Positions 12,150 to 22,581 of a DNA stretch of 64,000 bases are shown here, one piece after another. A program made the translations under genes and the position numbers. Source of the stretch: Corbicula japonica (Eukaryota > Mollusca > Bivalvia > Venerida > Cyrenidae); the NCBI GenBank assembly GCA_038501625.1, contig JAZAYU010000005.1, positions 930,001 to 994,000 on the forward strand, in the 5' to 3' direction. The notes under the pieces were generated by a model that worked only from the letters and a program-made list of their open reading frames with translations, was not told the DNA's origin and did not search any database. Each line of letters begins with the position of its first letter. Position 1 is the first letter of the stretch.

Positions 12150-14105
12150 ACATGAGAACAGTGATATATATTATATACATATTTACTTTTTTATTTGACC
12201 TGGCAGTTCATTAATTTTCGTAAAGGTCATTGAATAAACACTGGTATCAGGGAAAACACGATATATTATTCAATTTACACCTTAGTGACGTGTGGAGTAT
12301 TAGAATAGATGCCAGACTACTGATCGTAACATTTACGAAAATTAACAAATATGGGGTCAAATGCAAGAGTGCCAGGTCAATATTGTTGGACAATAACAGG
12401 CATCTCTATACTGTACTGTACTTGTTATCAATGCCTTTTTTATTTTGTATTTGAAGTGTAAAGTAATACAAAAACATAATTTACCAATTAGCTTGACATT
12501 GTTTCAATTTTTACTCTATGAAAAAATATATCTTTCAGATATATATTAACTAGATAAGGTAAATAGTCTGATTGTGATAACTGCAAAATCATAGGGCCAA
12601 AGATTTCTTTGTGGTATAACATACTAATAAGAAATTACATTTGCACCTGATAACACAAATGAAACTTAATAATGACATTTTTATTTTCAACATATATCCT
12701 TGGATGTTAAATATACATACATGTTTATTACAGTTACAACACATAAGATATAATTTAAACCACAAAGCACCTTATAGGCCCTTAACTAAATTATTCAGAA
12801 TTAAATGAACTTTAAGATTTTTTTGTGTGAACAGTTGTTTACTGATTGACATAAGCTTCTGACTGAAGAAGACAGAAAATAAAAGGTGGTTTTATATAAG
12901 GGAAAATTAATACCCAAAATGGTTGCTTTACACTTATTTTAGGACATCAATAATATAGGTTGAAAATCAATGGAATGCAGGGGATAAGGGATCAGTAAGG
13001 CAAGATGAGTAATTGTGAAACAGTCAGTTACTGTAATCACTGATGTATTGCAATTCAGACTTGACTGCTAGATCTTTAAAAGTATATTGAACAGAACATG
13101 TGTTTCTAAAATTTCAAAATCCCAATCAGACATTGGTGCCAAAATTGACAATTCCCCAACTTCTGGTTGGCAAGTTAAGTGACTCAGTCCCTCCTTTAAG
13201 GCATATTTTCTTGACCAATAATGGTTTGCATAATGCTTTCTGTCTTGACTGTTTCTAAAAATAGTGAATGGAAAGATTACTGTTTTGTGTACATGTACTA
13301 TTTTTAATATAACATGATTGTTATTGAATTATGGAGATTTTTTTAGGAAAACTCTATAGCTTCGATACAATATTTGTGGGCTGTCATAACATCTAACATT
13401 TTGTTTGACTGGACTTCAGTGACACAATTCACTACTTGTTAAAAGAAAATCTAATGACAGAGCAGATGCTGATTACTAGTAGTCAGAATAGATGTGTCTA
13501 GATCTACACTGGTTGCCCATGGGATTAAAGTCAAAAGGAATAACAGGAGGCAAATAAACCTGGTCCAAACCTCCTGACAGCCTGGCTGACTGAGGGCAGC
13601 ACCCAGGATAACTCCTGACAGCCTGTCAGACTGAAGGCAGCACCCAGGATTGATCAATATCTTGTCCGAAAAGTTAACAATAGGACAACAGCCCATCTTA
13701 TCATAAAACCCTACTAACCTAATAACTTCTTTAAGCTGACCAACATTTAATAATGAAAATCTATAACAAGACTTAATGCTATATAAAGCCTTTTAACTCT
13801 ATTTTACCTATTAACGACTTTCCATATCTAGAAATAACAGTAGGCTAATCAGGCTTTTATTTCATCCTTGCTGGAAGTTGCATATATTCCTTTTACAGAG
13901 ATAAAAACGGAAGCATTAGTTCCGAAAATAGAAATATGCTAGAAACATAGCTAATTCCGATTCATTTGTCTTCAAAAGAAATAGACTGATATCACAGCAT
14001 GACTGACCCAGATGATACAGTCTTCAGAAGATCTGAGACTGAAATATTTGTTTCTGGATTATAACAAGTCGCACTGTCTTAGACTTCTGTAGACATTTTG
14101 TAATA
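12150..14105. other. 3' flank of copy B, no gene seen
   Basis: Paralogous in large part to the 3' flank of copy D (compare 13480-13900 with 33530-33960). A 45-bp-scale duplication at about 13560-13650 repeats 'CCTGACAGCCTG' and 'GCAGCACCCAGGAT'. About 100 bp near 13910-14035 is repeated at 14190-14310 (ATGACTGACCCAGATGATAC). Short ORFs at 12230-12454 and 13451-13696 show no family features. Confidence 0.65.
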
Positions 14106-14530
14106 ATTATTTTCACACCTATCATGATACCATTAGAAAAGTATCATGAAAGCTGAAAATCATGATACAATCAGGAGAGTAGGAGAATAGAATTATGCTG
14201 GAAACTCAGCCAAATTGGAGTCATTTGTCTTCAAAAGAAAATGATTGACATCACAGCATGACTGACCCAGATGATACAGTCTTCAGAAGATCTGAAATGT
14301 TTGTTTCTGAAATATACATTTAACAAGTAACACTGACTTCTGTAGACCAGTAATCATCATCTTATCACACAAAATGGACATATCATAATACTTACTGATA
14401 GTATTACAGCTTCAGTGTCACAACCTATCACAAAATAAATCTATCATCATACCATTAGAATAGTATCACAACTGTATTGCATAATGGACCAATCATGATA
14501 CCATAAGAACAGTATTGCAAGAGAACAAAC
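14106..14530. repeat. Degenerate 49-bp-type repeats
   Basis: Scattered, diverged units with TATCATGATACCATTAG and AGTATCACAACTGTAT, interrupted by the duplicated 'CAGATGATACAGTCTTCAGA' segment. The position matches the intact 49-bp array downstream of copy D (34190-34930), so this is probably its decayed paralogue. Confidence 0.6.
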
Positions 14531-14929
14531 GGATCTATCATAATACCATTTGGAAAGTCATATCATCTGGCTCAGCCGCTCTAGATTGGTTTTTAATTGG
14601 TCAGAAATAATCCATTTAAAAATTTTAAAAATCAACAGTGTAAATCCTGATCAAGATGGCAAGATATTCCATATTCCATGATGTTAAGATTTTATTACTA
14701 AATTTTGTTTGATGGATATTTTAGCCATCAACCTCTATTGCAGAGAAACAAAAATTCTCCTAAATTTTATAAACACTGCTGTTGTATTATTTGTTTGTAT
14801 ACCCTTTGTTCCAATGCAGAGTTAACGTCAATAATTCTTCTGAAAATAATTGTTTTTTTTTGTTTTGTTTTTTCCATTAAAACTCACTTAAATTCCATCA
14901 CCAAGTCAAGTCACTTTCAAAACATGCAA

Positions 14930-15385
14930 TGTGTTTTAAAAATGGAATCAATATTTTACTGTGTAAGTGTATAAACAGTTTTAAAAATGGAATCAATATT
15001 TTACTGTGTTAGTGTATAAACAGTTTTATAAATGGAATCAATATGTTACTGTGTTAGTGTATAAACAGTTTTATAAATGGAATCAATATGTTACTGTGTA
15101 AGTGTATAAACAGTTTTAAAAATGGAATCAATATGTTACTGTGTTAGTGTATAAACAGTTTTACAAATGGAATCAATATTTTACTGTGTTAGTGTATAAA
15201 CAGTTTTACAAATGGAATCAATATTTTACTGTGTTAGTGTATAAACAGTTTTACAAATGGAATCAATATGTTACTGTTTAAGTGTATAAACAGTTTTAAA
15301 AATGGAATCAATATTTTACTGTGTTAGTGTATAAACAGTTTTAAAAATGGAATCAATATTTTACTGTGTAAGTGTATAAAAAATA
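14930..15385 (+). repeat. 45-bp tandem array (10 units)
   Basis: Ten near-perfect 45-bp units; ATGGAATCAATAT recurs at 14942, 14987, 15032 and every 45 bases up to about 15347. The units alternate between ATTTTACTGTGTTAGTGTAT and ATGTTACTGTGTAAGTGTAT variants. No other copy of this family occurs in the window. Its origin is unknown. Confidence 0.93.
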
Positions 15386-15486
15386 TTTGGGTTGTTTAAC
15401 ATGTGAAAAGATCAAAATAATTTATGTATCATTTAAATCTTTCACCAAGGGGTTGCAAAGTTATGTGATGGAAATTTTTGCCGTAG

Positions 15487-15700
15487 CCCTTTACTCCATA
15501 TATTTGATTTTATCACAAAGGGGACCAAGATGGATCCAAATCAGCTGACACATCTGCACCATCAGATCTGGATCTATACAGTGTTTGGTCAGAAATAACC
15601 TAACAAAGCTTAGAGTGAACTGTACAGATCCTAATCAGACAGTTTGGTCTACACTGGTTGCCCATTTGATAAACAGTTGTATAAAAGGAGTAAGGGTTAA
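15487..15700. mobile_element. TTAA-bounded MITE, copy b
   Basis: Starts CCCTTTACTCCATATAT (the left TTAA has mutated) and ends GTAAGGGTTAA. The interior carries the family modules TTTGGTCAGAAATAACCTAAC and 'GGTCTACACTGGTTGCCCAT'. Non-coding. Confidence 0.65.
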
Positions 15701-16393
15701 GTGTTAACATAACAGTATCAAAATCAAACTGATTCAAGAGTTGCTGACAGCCTTTAAATATAAAGAGAATTTATATTTTAAAAAAATGTCAAAAAAGGGA
15801 TCCATGGCATAACAAACTATGGTTTTAAACTAACTTCATGATTTTATTCAGCATAAAGTGTACTTGGTCAAAATATATTCATAATCAAACATTTATCATA
15901 AAATCTAGTTTAAAGATCTTTCTCAGAGACAGACATATATTCATCCTTGCAAACTCACTATTAATTGGTGTAAAAAATGAGTTGCACTCAACCCAGGGTT
16001 TAAGGCAGTAATATGAACTTCCATTACTGCCCATGAACAGGCTAAGTTACCTTTTCATCTATTTCACCAAAGTAAGCACATGGTTGGTTTATATTTGGCA
16101 ATTATGTTACTTGATATTTGTATGTTATTATGGAATTAATATCAAAATGATCTTTATCATTTGAATTCTGATATGCACACTTGGCAGGGAGTCTAAATAT
16201 CTATTAAAGGTAAGCTACAGTTATCAAATAGGTGAGTTCTTTGTGCAAAGACCTGCCATGTAAAATGTTAACTGTACCCAATTTCTACCTTCTTTTCACT
16301 ACCCTGTTGACTTAAAAATCATTTCTGTCCTGTCTACAATCATCTGTTTCGGCTAATATATGAGCCAAGGTTAGAATAATGAGGATATATTGA
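15701..16393. other. Intergenic, no gene seen
   Basis: AT-rich. It contains 'AACTTCCATTACTGCCCATG...AACAGGCT' near 16015, a dispersed repeat also found at 45010 and 61695. Nothing else is supported. Confidence 0.55.
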
Positions 16394-16464
16394 TTAAAGC
16401 ATTTTGCAAACAGAAAATGGTAAGCTATGAAAGACTATTGTTTTTCCAGATATGATGAAACCGG

Positions 16465-17050
16465 TGTGCCAGCTGACTTAGATCTAAACTGGTGACAATA
16501 TGTGCCAGCTGACTTAGATCTACACTGGTGACACAGATGTGCCAGCTGACTTAGATCTACACTGGTGACACAGATGTGCCAGCTGACTAAGATCTACACT
16601 GGTGACACAGATGTGCCAGCTGACTTAGATCTACAATAGATACAGATGTGTCAGCTGACTTAGATCTACACTGGTGACACAGATGTGCCAGCTGACTTAG
16701 ATCTACACTGGTGACACAGATGTGCCAGCTGACTTAGATCTACAGAAGACACAGATGTGCCAGCGGACTTAGATCTACACTGGTGACACAGATGTGCCAG
16801 CTGACTTAGATCTACACTGGTGACACAGATGTGCCAGCTGACTTAGATCTACACTGGTGACACAGATTTGCCAGCTGACTTAGATCTACACTGGTGACAC
16901 AGATGTGCCAGCTGACTTAGATCTACACTGGTGACACAGATGTGCCAGCTGACTTAGATCTACACTGGTGACACAGATGTGCCAGCTGACTTAGATCTAC
17001 ACTGGTGACACAGATGTTGCCAGCTGACTTAGATCTACACTGGTGACACG
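16465..17050 (+). repeat. 37-bp tandem array (about 16 units)
   Basis: Units of 37 bp: GATGTGCCAGCTGACTTAGA then TCTACACTGGTGACACA. Most units are nearly identical; two are shortened (near 16630 and 16740). The core matches an internal module of the TTAA MITE family (GTGCTGGCTGATCTGGATCT at 54047). The sequence right of the array ends TTGAGTAAAGCATTAA (to 17086), resembling a MITE right terminus, so the array probably lies inside an expanded MITE. Confidence 0.92.
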
Positions 17051-17334
17051 TGCTTTATCACCAATATACATTGAGTAAAGCATTAATATCACATGACAAA
17101 ACATTGAGTACATGAAAGACACTCTAAATCAGCAACCTTTAAAAATCAAAGTACTGAAAGTACAGAAAACCAGCGAAGCGATTTTGCTTATTGAGAATAA
17201 CAGTGCCATGATTCTCATACATGTATCCATTTACGAAAAAGCAAAAAAACTTGGTTCACTTGCAAAGAACTTCCTCTTGTCTAAATGATAGTGGAAATAA
17301 GGGTTTCCATGTTTTATCTGGATGAAGGCTTCTG

Positions 17335-17575
17335 TTAACCCTTTACTCTATAGATATACCTTCATAGCTTGTGCGAACAGTTTAGATCCATATCAGCTGG
17401 CACATCTGTGCGATCTGATTAGGATTTAAACTGTTCGCTTTTATGATCATTTTCTTCTGACCAGTAATCACAAATTTTAGATCCAGATCAGATGGCACTA
17501 TTGTGCCAGCTGATCAGGGACCTGAACTGGTAACCTATGTAATGAAAGGCGTATATATTGAGTAAAGGGTTTTAA
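17335..17575. mobile_element. TTAA-bounded MITE, copy c
   Basis: Left end TTAACCCTTTACTCTATAG, right end TTGAGTAAAGGGTTTTAA. Two internal stem-loop modules are visible: GCGAACAGTTTAGATCC ... AGGATTTAAACTGTTCGC, then TTTTAGATCCAGATCAG ... CTGATCAGGGACCTGAACTG. Non-coding. Confidence 0.78.
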
Positions 17576-18076
17576 GAAAAAAATTATAATAGTGAAATCT
17601 GTGTACTGACATCCCAAAGACATAATGAACACGAAAAAATGATATAAAAAGTGAGACCCCCATCGAAGGGAAAGTTTATGCAGTTATTTGAAATAAGAAA
17701 TATATAATCGTTTCCTTCATTGTGAAAAATCGCGGACACGGACAATGTTTGACCATTGTTGCACCGCACCGATCAAGTCCTAGAAATATGAACCGCACCG
17801 ATTTTACATTTAATCAAACTGTCGTACAGATGAATTTGACCATTGATGCACCGCACAGGTTTTATCCTATCAACATGACGTAGGTAACAGGAAACTTGGG
17901 GACTACTTTACTTACTCTGATTACTCTGAAATGCGTAAATCGCCGTTTGCCAGTTGGTTTCATACCGATTTCAGAATTGTGATTAGTAAAACCAGCTTCG
18001 CTGGTTAAAAATACCCTGGTTTTCATATAAGCAAAGAACTTCATGCGACAAAAAAACTTGTTACAGTTGACTTAAA
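17576..18076. other. Intergenic, no gene seen
   Basis: The phrase 'GACCATTGTTGCACCGCACC' recurs within about 80 bp as GACCATTGATGCACCGCAC (17752 and 17840). No supported gene; the two short ORFs here lack any family feature. Confidence 0.5.
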
Positions 18077-18332
18077 TGGAAATAAGAAAATATATTGATC
18101 TGTAAACTTCAAAATCAATGACTGCACCCTACTTAACTTAAGATAAATCAGATCAATAAAATACTATCTGTTAAGCACTATAGATACATTGACGTCACAA
18201 AACCAAACAAGTGGTAATTCCTGTTTTATCTAGTCATTTATCCTAAATAAACAGTACAACAGCCAAATATTTCAATCACATGATCCACTGATAATTTCTG
18301 ATAAAGGAAGTTTTAAATATACACATCCCAAG
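18077..18332 (+). promoter_or_regulatory. Conserved upstream block, copy C, with a CRE-like site
   Basis: Paralogous to the blocks before the other start codons, with GATAAAGGAAGTTTTAAAT retained. A perfect TGACGTCA (CRE/ATF consensus) occurs at 18190-18197. The other copies have TGACGTGA (E), TGACATCA (F) or GATGTCA (B, D) at the matching place. Start context AAGATGGCGACAAG. Function not tested. Confidence 0.5.
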
Positions 18333-18667
18333 ATGGCGACAAGTCGAATTGATATAACGTCAGATGAAATTATTAACATTAAATGTTGTTTATGTCTGGA
18401 GGATAACAGGATAAGAGAGGCAGACAAATACTGTGTGCAGTGTAAAAATTACTATTGTACACCATGTACGGGCACGCACAAGAAGTTCCCCGCAATGAAG
18501 GATCACAAGTTTCTAGACAAGGCGGATTTCCGATCTCTGGGCCCAGATGGTTCTCTGCCTAGCTTACCAACACAACGATGTTCGGAGCACCCAACAGAAG
18601 TGATCAACCTCTACTGTAAACAACATGATGAGGTGGCTTGTGCATCATGCATTGCTCTCACACACAG
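18333..18667 (+). CDS. B-box protein copy C, exon 1
   Basis: Encodes residues 1-111 of a B-box protein, with all zinc-ligand Cys and His residues of both fingers conserved relative to copy B. Differences from copy B are minor (for example AMKDHKFLDK, SLPSLPT, CKQHDEVAC). Donor CACAG|GTAAAG. The exon is intact, but the downstream exon 2 is damaged, so whether a functional product is made is doubtful. Confidence 0.75.
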
Positions 18668-19691
18668 GTAAAGCATTTAGGTCTCTTTTATTTTAACTCC
18701 AATACTTTTAACGTAAGCCTATTCTTTGGATAAATCATAAAATTTTACAAAATTGTGACCTCAAAACAGCCTTGTTGCAAATATTTGCTAAGATGAAACA
18801 CAAAATTGCCAGATAATTAACTCTAAACAGTTCGCAAAAGTGCTTGATTGTTCTTCTCTAAAACAAATACCCCAAGTGCCAGGTTGATTCCTCTAAAACA
18901 ATAACCACAAGTGCCAGGGTGTTTCATCTTAAACAGTTACCCCAAGTGCCAGAGTGTTGCCTCTAAAACAGTTACCCCGAAAGTGCCAGTGTTCCCTCTT
19001 AAACAGTTACCTCGAAAGTGCCAGAGTGTTCCCTCTTAAACAGTTAGTTACCCGAAAAGTGCCAGAGTGTTCCCTCTAAAACAGTTACCCCAAAAAACCG
19101 GTTTTTCCCTCTAAAACAGTTACCCCCAAGTGCCAGATTGTTCCCTCTAAAACAGTTAACCCCAGTGACAGGTTGTTCCCTCTAAAATAGTTAACCCCCA
19201 AGTGTCAGAGTGTTCCTTCTAAAACAGTTTCCCCCAGTGACAGTGTTCCCTCTAAAACAATTACCTCAAGTGCCATGTTGTTCCCTCTAAAACAGTTACC
19301 CCAAGTGACAGGGTTTTCCCTCTAAAACATTTACCCCCTAAGTGCCAGAGTGTTCCACTCTAAAACAGTTACACCAAGTGCAAGGTTGGTCCATCTAAAA
19401 CTGTAGGTTTCCCCAAGTGCTAGGATGTTCCCTCTAGAACAGTTACCCCAAGTGCCAGGGTGTTCCCTCTAAAACAATTACCTCAAGTGCCAGGTTGTTC
19501 CCTCTAAAACAGTAACCCCAATAGCCAGACTTTTCCCTCTAAAACAATAACCCCAAGTGCCAGGTTGTTCCCTCCAAAACAGCTAATACAAAAGTTTGTT
19601 TTATCTTCATACTCATGAAAGATTCAGAAACTCACCAGACATACACTTACATCTGAATTTTTTTTCTAATTGACTCTTTTATCCATTTCAG
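18668..19691 (+). other. Intron 1 of copy C, mostly 34-bp minisatellite
   Basis: A GT-AG intron of 1024 bp. The array runs from about 18825 to 19590 (about 22 units, TTCCCTCTAAAACAGTTACC type). At 18811-18820 the sequence AGATAATTAA is the uninterrupted counterpart of the site occupied by the 2.3-kb element in copy D. Acceptor CCATTTCAG. Confidence 0.85.
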
Positions 19692-20819
19692 GGCCTGTTC
19701 CAATATCCAGTCTATACCAGAAGTGGTTGGCAACTTGTACAACAAAACACACCTTGCTTCCATAAAACAGAGAAATATCCAGGAAACTGTCAGCTTTACT
19801 GCTGATCAGAACATTAAAACTTTCCTACAACAACTCCATGCACTAGGAAAAGTTTCAAGCCTTAAACCCAGTATCACTAAACAAAAGAACAGCCTTTACA
19901 AGGTCAAACAACAACGAGAGATTGATGTCAAGCTGGTTGATGACACTTGTAATTGTTACATTTAACTTTCCTACAACAACTCCATGCACTAGGAAAAGTT
20001 TCAAGCCTTAAACCCAGTATCACTAAACAAATAGACCGCCTTTACAAGGTCAAACAACAACGAGAGATTGATGTCAAGCTGGTTGATGACACTTGTAATT
20101 GTTACATTTCGGGCTCCTGTATGACTGAAGATGGTGACATCCTTTTGGCTGATCACTACAAAAAGAAAATTAAAAGACTTGACATGTCCACAGAGACAAT
20201 AAAAGATTACATTGACCTTCAAGCTGAGCCTAATGCTGTCTGTATGATCAGCAGCTCAGAAGCTGCTGTAGCCCTGAATAATAGAACTGTTCAGTTTGTA
20301 TCCCTGGGTAACAAGCTTATGGCTACCCGTACCCTCAAACTGAACTATGACTGCAGTGGTCTGGCTTATACAGACAACAAACTGTTCATATCTGATTTTA
20401 GTAAGACTGTGTATATCCATGATATGAATGGTAAACAACTACAGACAATATCAACTGATGCTTCTGGTAAAGATATATTTCAGGTCACTAGACACATAAC
20501 AGTCAGTGCAGCAGGAGACAGAGTGTTTGTGGCTGACTACAGCAAGGGCTTGGTTATCCTTGACCATCAGGGGAAATATCTGACCATTTTGACTGATCCT
20601 ACAGTGTCAGGTACATGGGGAGCGTGTACAGATGGTAAAAATCTGTTTGTCTGTGGTCGGAGCTCAAACAACATTGTTCAGATAGGACAGGACTACAAAA
20701 TGTTAGGACAGATAGCGGAGGTTGACTATCCCCTCTCTCTGTGCTTTGATCCTCAAAAGAACAGACTGGTGGTTACATCATCAAGGAACGACAACATTAC
20801 AGTGCTAGAGCTTGAGTAA
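19692..20819 (+). pseudogene. Copy C exon 2: coiled coil deleted, 146-bp duplication
   Basis: Relative to copy D, an in-frame 360-bp deletion removes the coiled coil: KTHLASIKQ joins RNIQETVSFTADQ, with ACAG present at both breakpoints. A tandem duplication of 146 bp (19818-19963 repeated at 19964-20109) shifts the frame and gives a stop after TCNCYI (19963-19965). A second open frame then runs to the normal end, with intact NHL-like blades (ILLADHYKKK, LFISDFSK, RVFVADYSKG, LFVCGRSSNN, VVTSSRND). If translated from exon 1, the product would be B-boxes plus a short tail. A start within the second frame would give propeller only. Most likely a decaying copy. Confidence 0.82.
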
Positions 20820-22104
20820 ACATAATGAGAACAGTCAAACATAACATATTGTATACATATTTACTTTATCTATAAGTGTACTTAACCTATAAGCTCCTTC
20901 ATCTACATGTTATCTATATAAGCCCTTTTATTTTTGTTTGAGAAGTGTAATAGTAATACATGTACAACATAGTATCAATTGACATTGTTTTAATTTTATT
21001 CTAAATATTTTTGGCAATTTTAATTATTATGTTTTAAGATGTTTTTTCAGAAATAAATTAACTAGATTAAGTAAACCATTCAATTGCTATAACTGAAAAT
21101 TTCCAAGGAACGAGATTTTTTCAAGTTATCAAATACCTAAAATTACCACATGTTTCAGTTATCCATTCCCATTTTGGACTTTAAATGTCACTCTGTAAAA
21201 TTCTTAAGGAACTGTACAACTGCAAGAATTCCATATTCCTACGAATTTGTTAAAATAATTTTAATAGGAAATAATATTAACACATGATAATATAAGTGAA
21301 ATAACCACTTTTTAATTTTCAACAAATAATCTTGGATGTGAAACGAGCATATCTGCTCATTACAATTACAACATATATGTGAAACATGCATATCTGCTCA
21401 TTACAATTACAACATATATGTGAAACATGCATATCTGCTCATTACAATTACAACATATATGTGAAACATGCATATCTGCTCATTACAATTACAACATATA
21501 TGTGAAACATGCATATCTGCTCATTACAATAACAACATATAACATTTGATTTAAATCATAAAGCTTTTGATTATTGGCCTTTTTGACCTAATGGCAAACT
21601 GTTTTGCCATAGAAGCTTTGGGTAAATATTGGCCTTTTTGGCCTAATGGCAAATTGTTTGGCCATAGAAGATTTGGGTAAATATTGGCCTTTTTGGCCTA
21701 ATGGCAAATTGTTTTGCCATAGACTATTCCAAGGCGGTAACCCCTCGGGTCCTCAATTTCATTTATTTTTGTGGTGTCTTGTTTTAAAATTGGTTATTTT
21801 ATAAACCATGCTCTCTCTTTTTCTCTCTGCTTCTTTGCTATGTGGGGAGACTATGTCATCTGGATGTGACAATTCCTGATATGTATATTTCCTTTTTTTA
21901 TGAATTATTCAGAAATAAATGAACATTAATAACTTTATTATTTATTGTTTTTATTTGTAACCAGTTGTGAACATTTGTTAACTGATTGAGGGAAGCTTGG
22001 GACTGAAGAGGACAGAAAATACAAGGTGTTTTTTTTTAAAGGCAAATTTATACCCAAAATGTTTGTTTTACACTTATTTTACGACATCATTAATATTAGA
22101 TAAT
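20820..22104. other. 3' flank of copy C, repeats only
   Basis: Paralogous to 3365-4600. A 41-bp unit (GTGAAACATGCATATCTGCT...) occurs about five times at 21345-21540 but once in copy A near 3880. Three 55-bp units with the stem TGGCAAA...TTTGCCA lie at about 21570-21723. No gene seen. Confidence 0.75.
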
Positions 22105-22505
22105 AGTGAAATAAATCCATCATGATACCATTAGGAGAGTATCACAACTGTATCATGAAATGAACCTATCATGATACCATTAGGACTGTATCACAACTGT
22201 ATCGTGAAATGAACCTATCATGATACCATTAGGAGAGTATCACAACTTTATCATGAAATGAACCTATCATGATACCATTACGACAGTATCACAACTGTAT
22301 CATGAAATGAACCTATCATGATACCATTACGACTGTATCACAACTGTATCATGAAATGAACCTATCATGATACCATTAGGAGAGTATCACAGCTGTATCA
22401 TGAAATGAACCTATCATGATACCATTAGGAGAGTATCACAACTGTATCATGAAATGAACCTATCATGATACCATTACGACAGTATCACAACTGTACCATG
22501 ATTAT
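22105..22505 (+). repeat. 49-bp minisatellite upstream of copy D
   Basis: About eight 49-bp units (ATACCATTAGGAGAGTATCA, ATCATGAAATGAACCTATCA), each with the palindrome TATCATGATA. It matches the array upstream of copy B in sequence and position. Confidence 0.9.
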
Positions 22506-22581
22506 TTTTTGTGGAACAGAAGCAGTATTTTGTGCTCACAACAAACAACAGATAAAACAATCCATTCTTCAAATAAATGAA

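Noticed and set aside
14705..14974. 89-codon ORF running into the 45-bp array
   Set aside because: Hydrophobic low-complexity composition from AT-rich sequence; its end is the first array unit and no paralogue exists in the other blocks.
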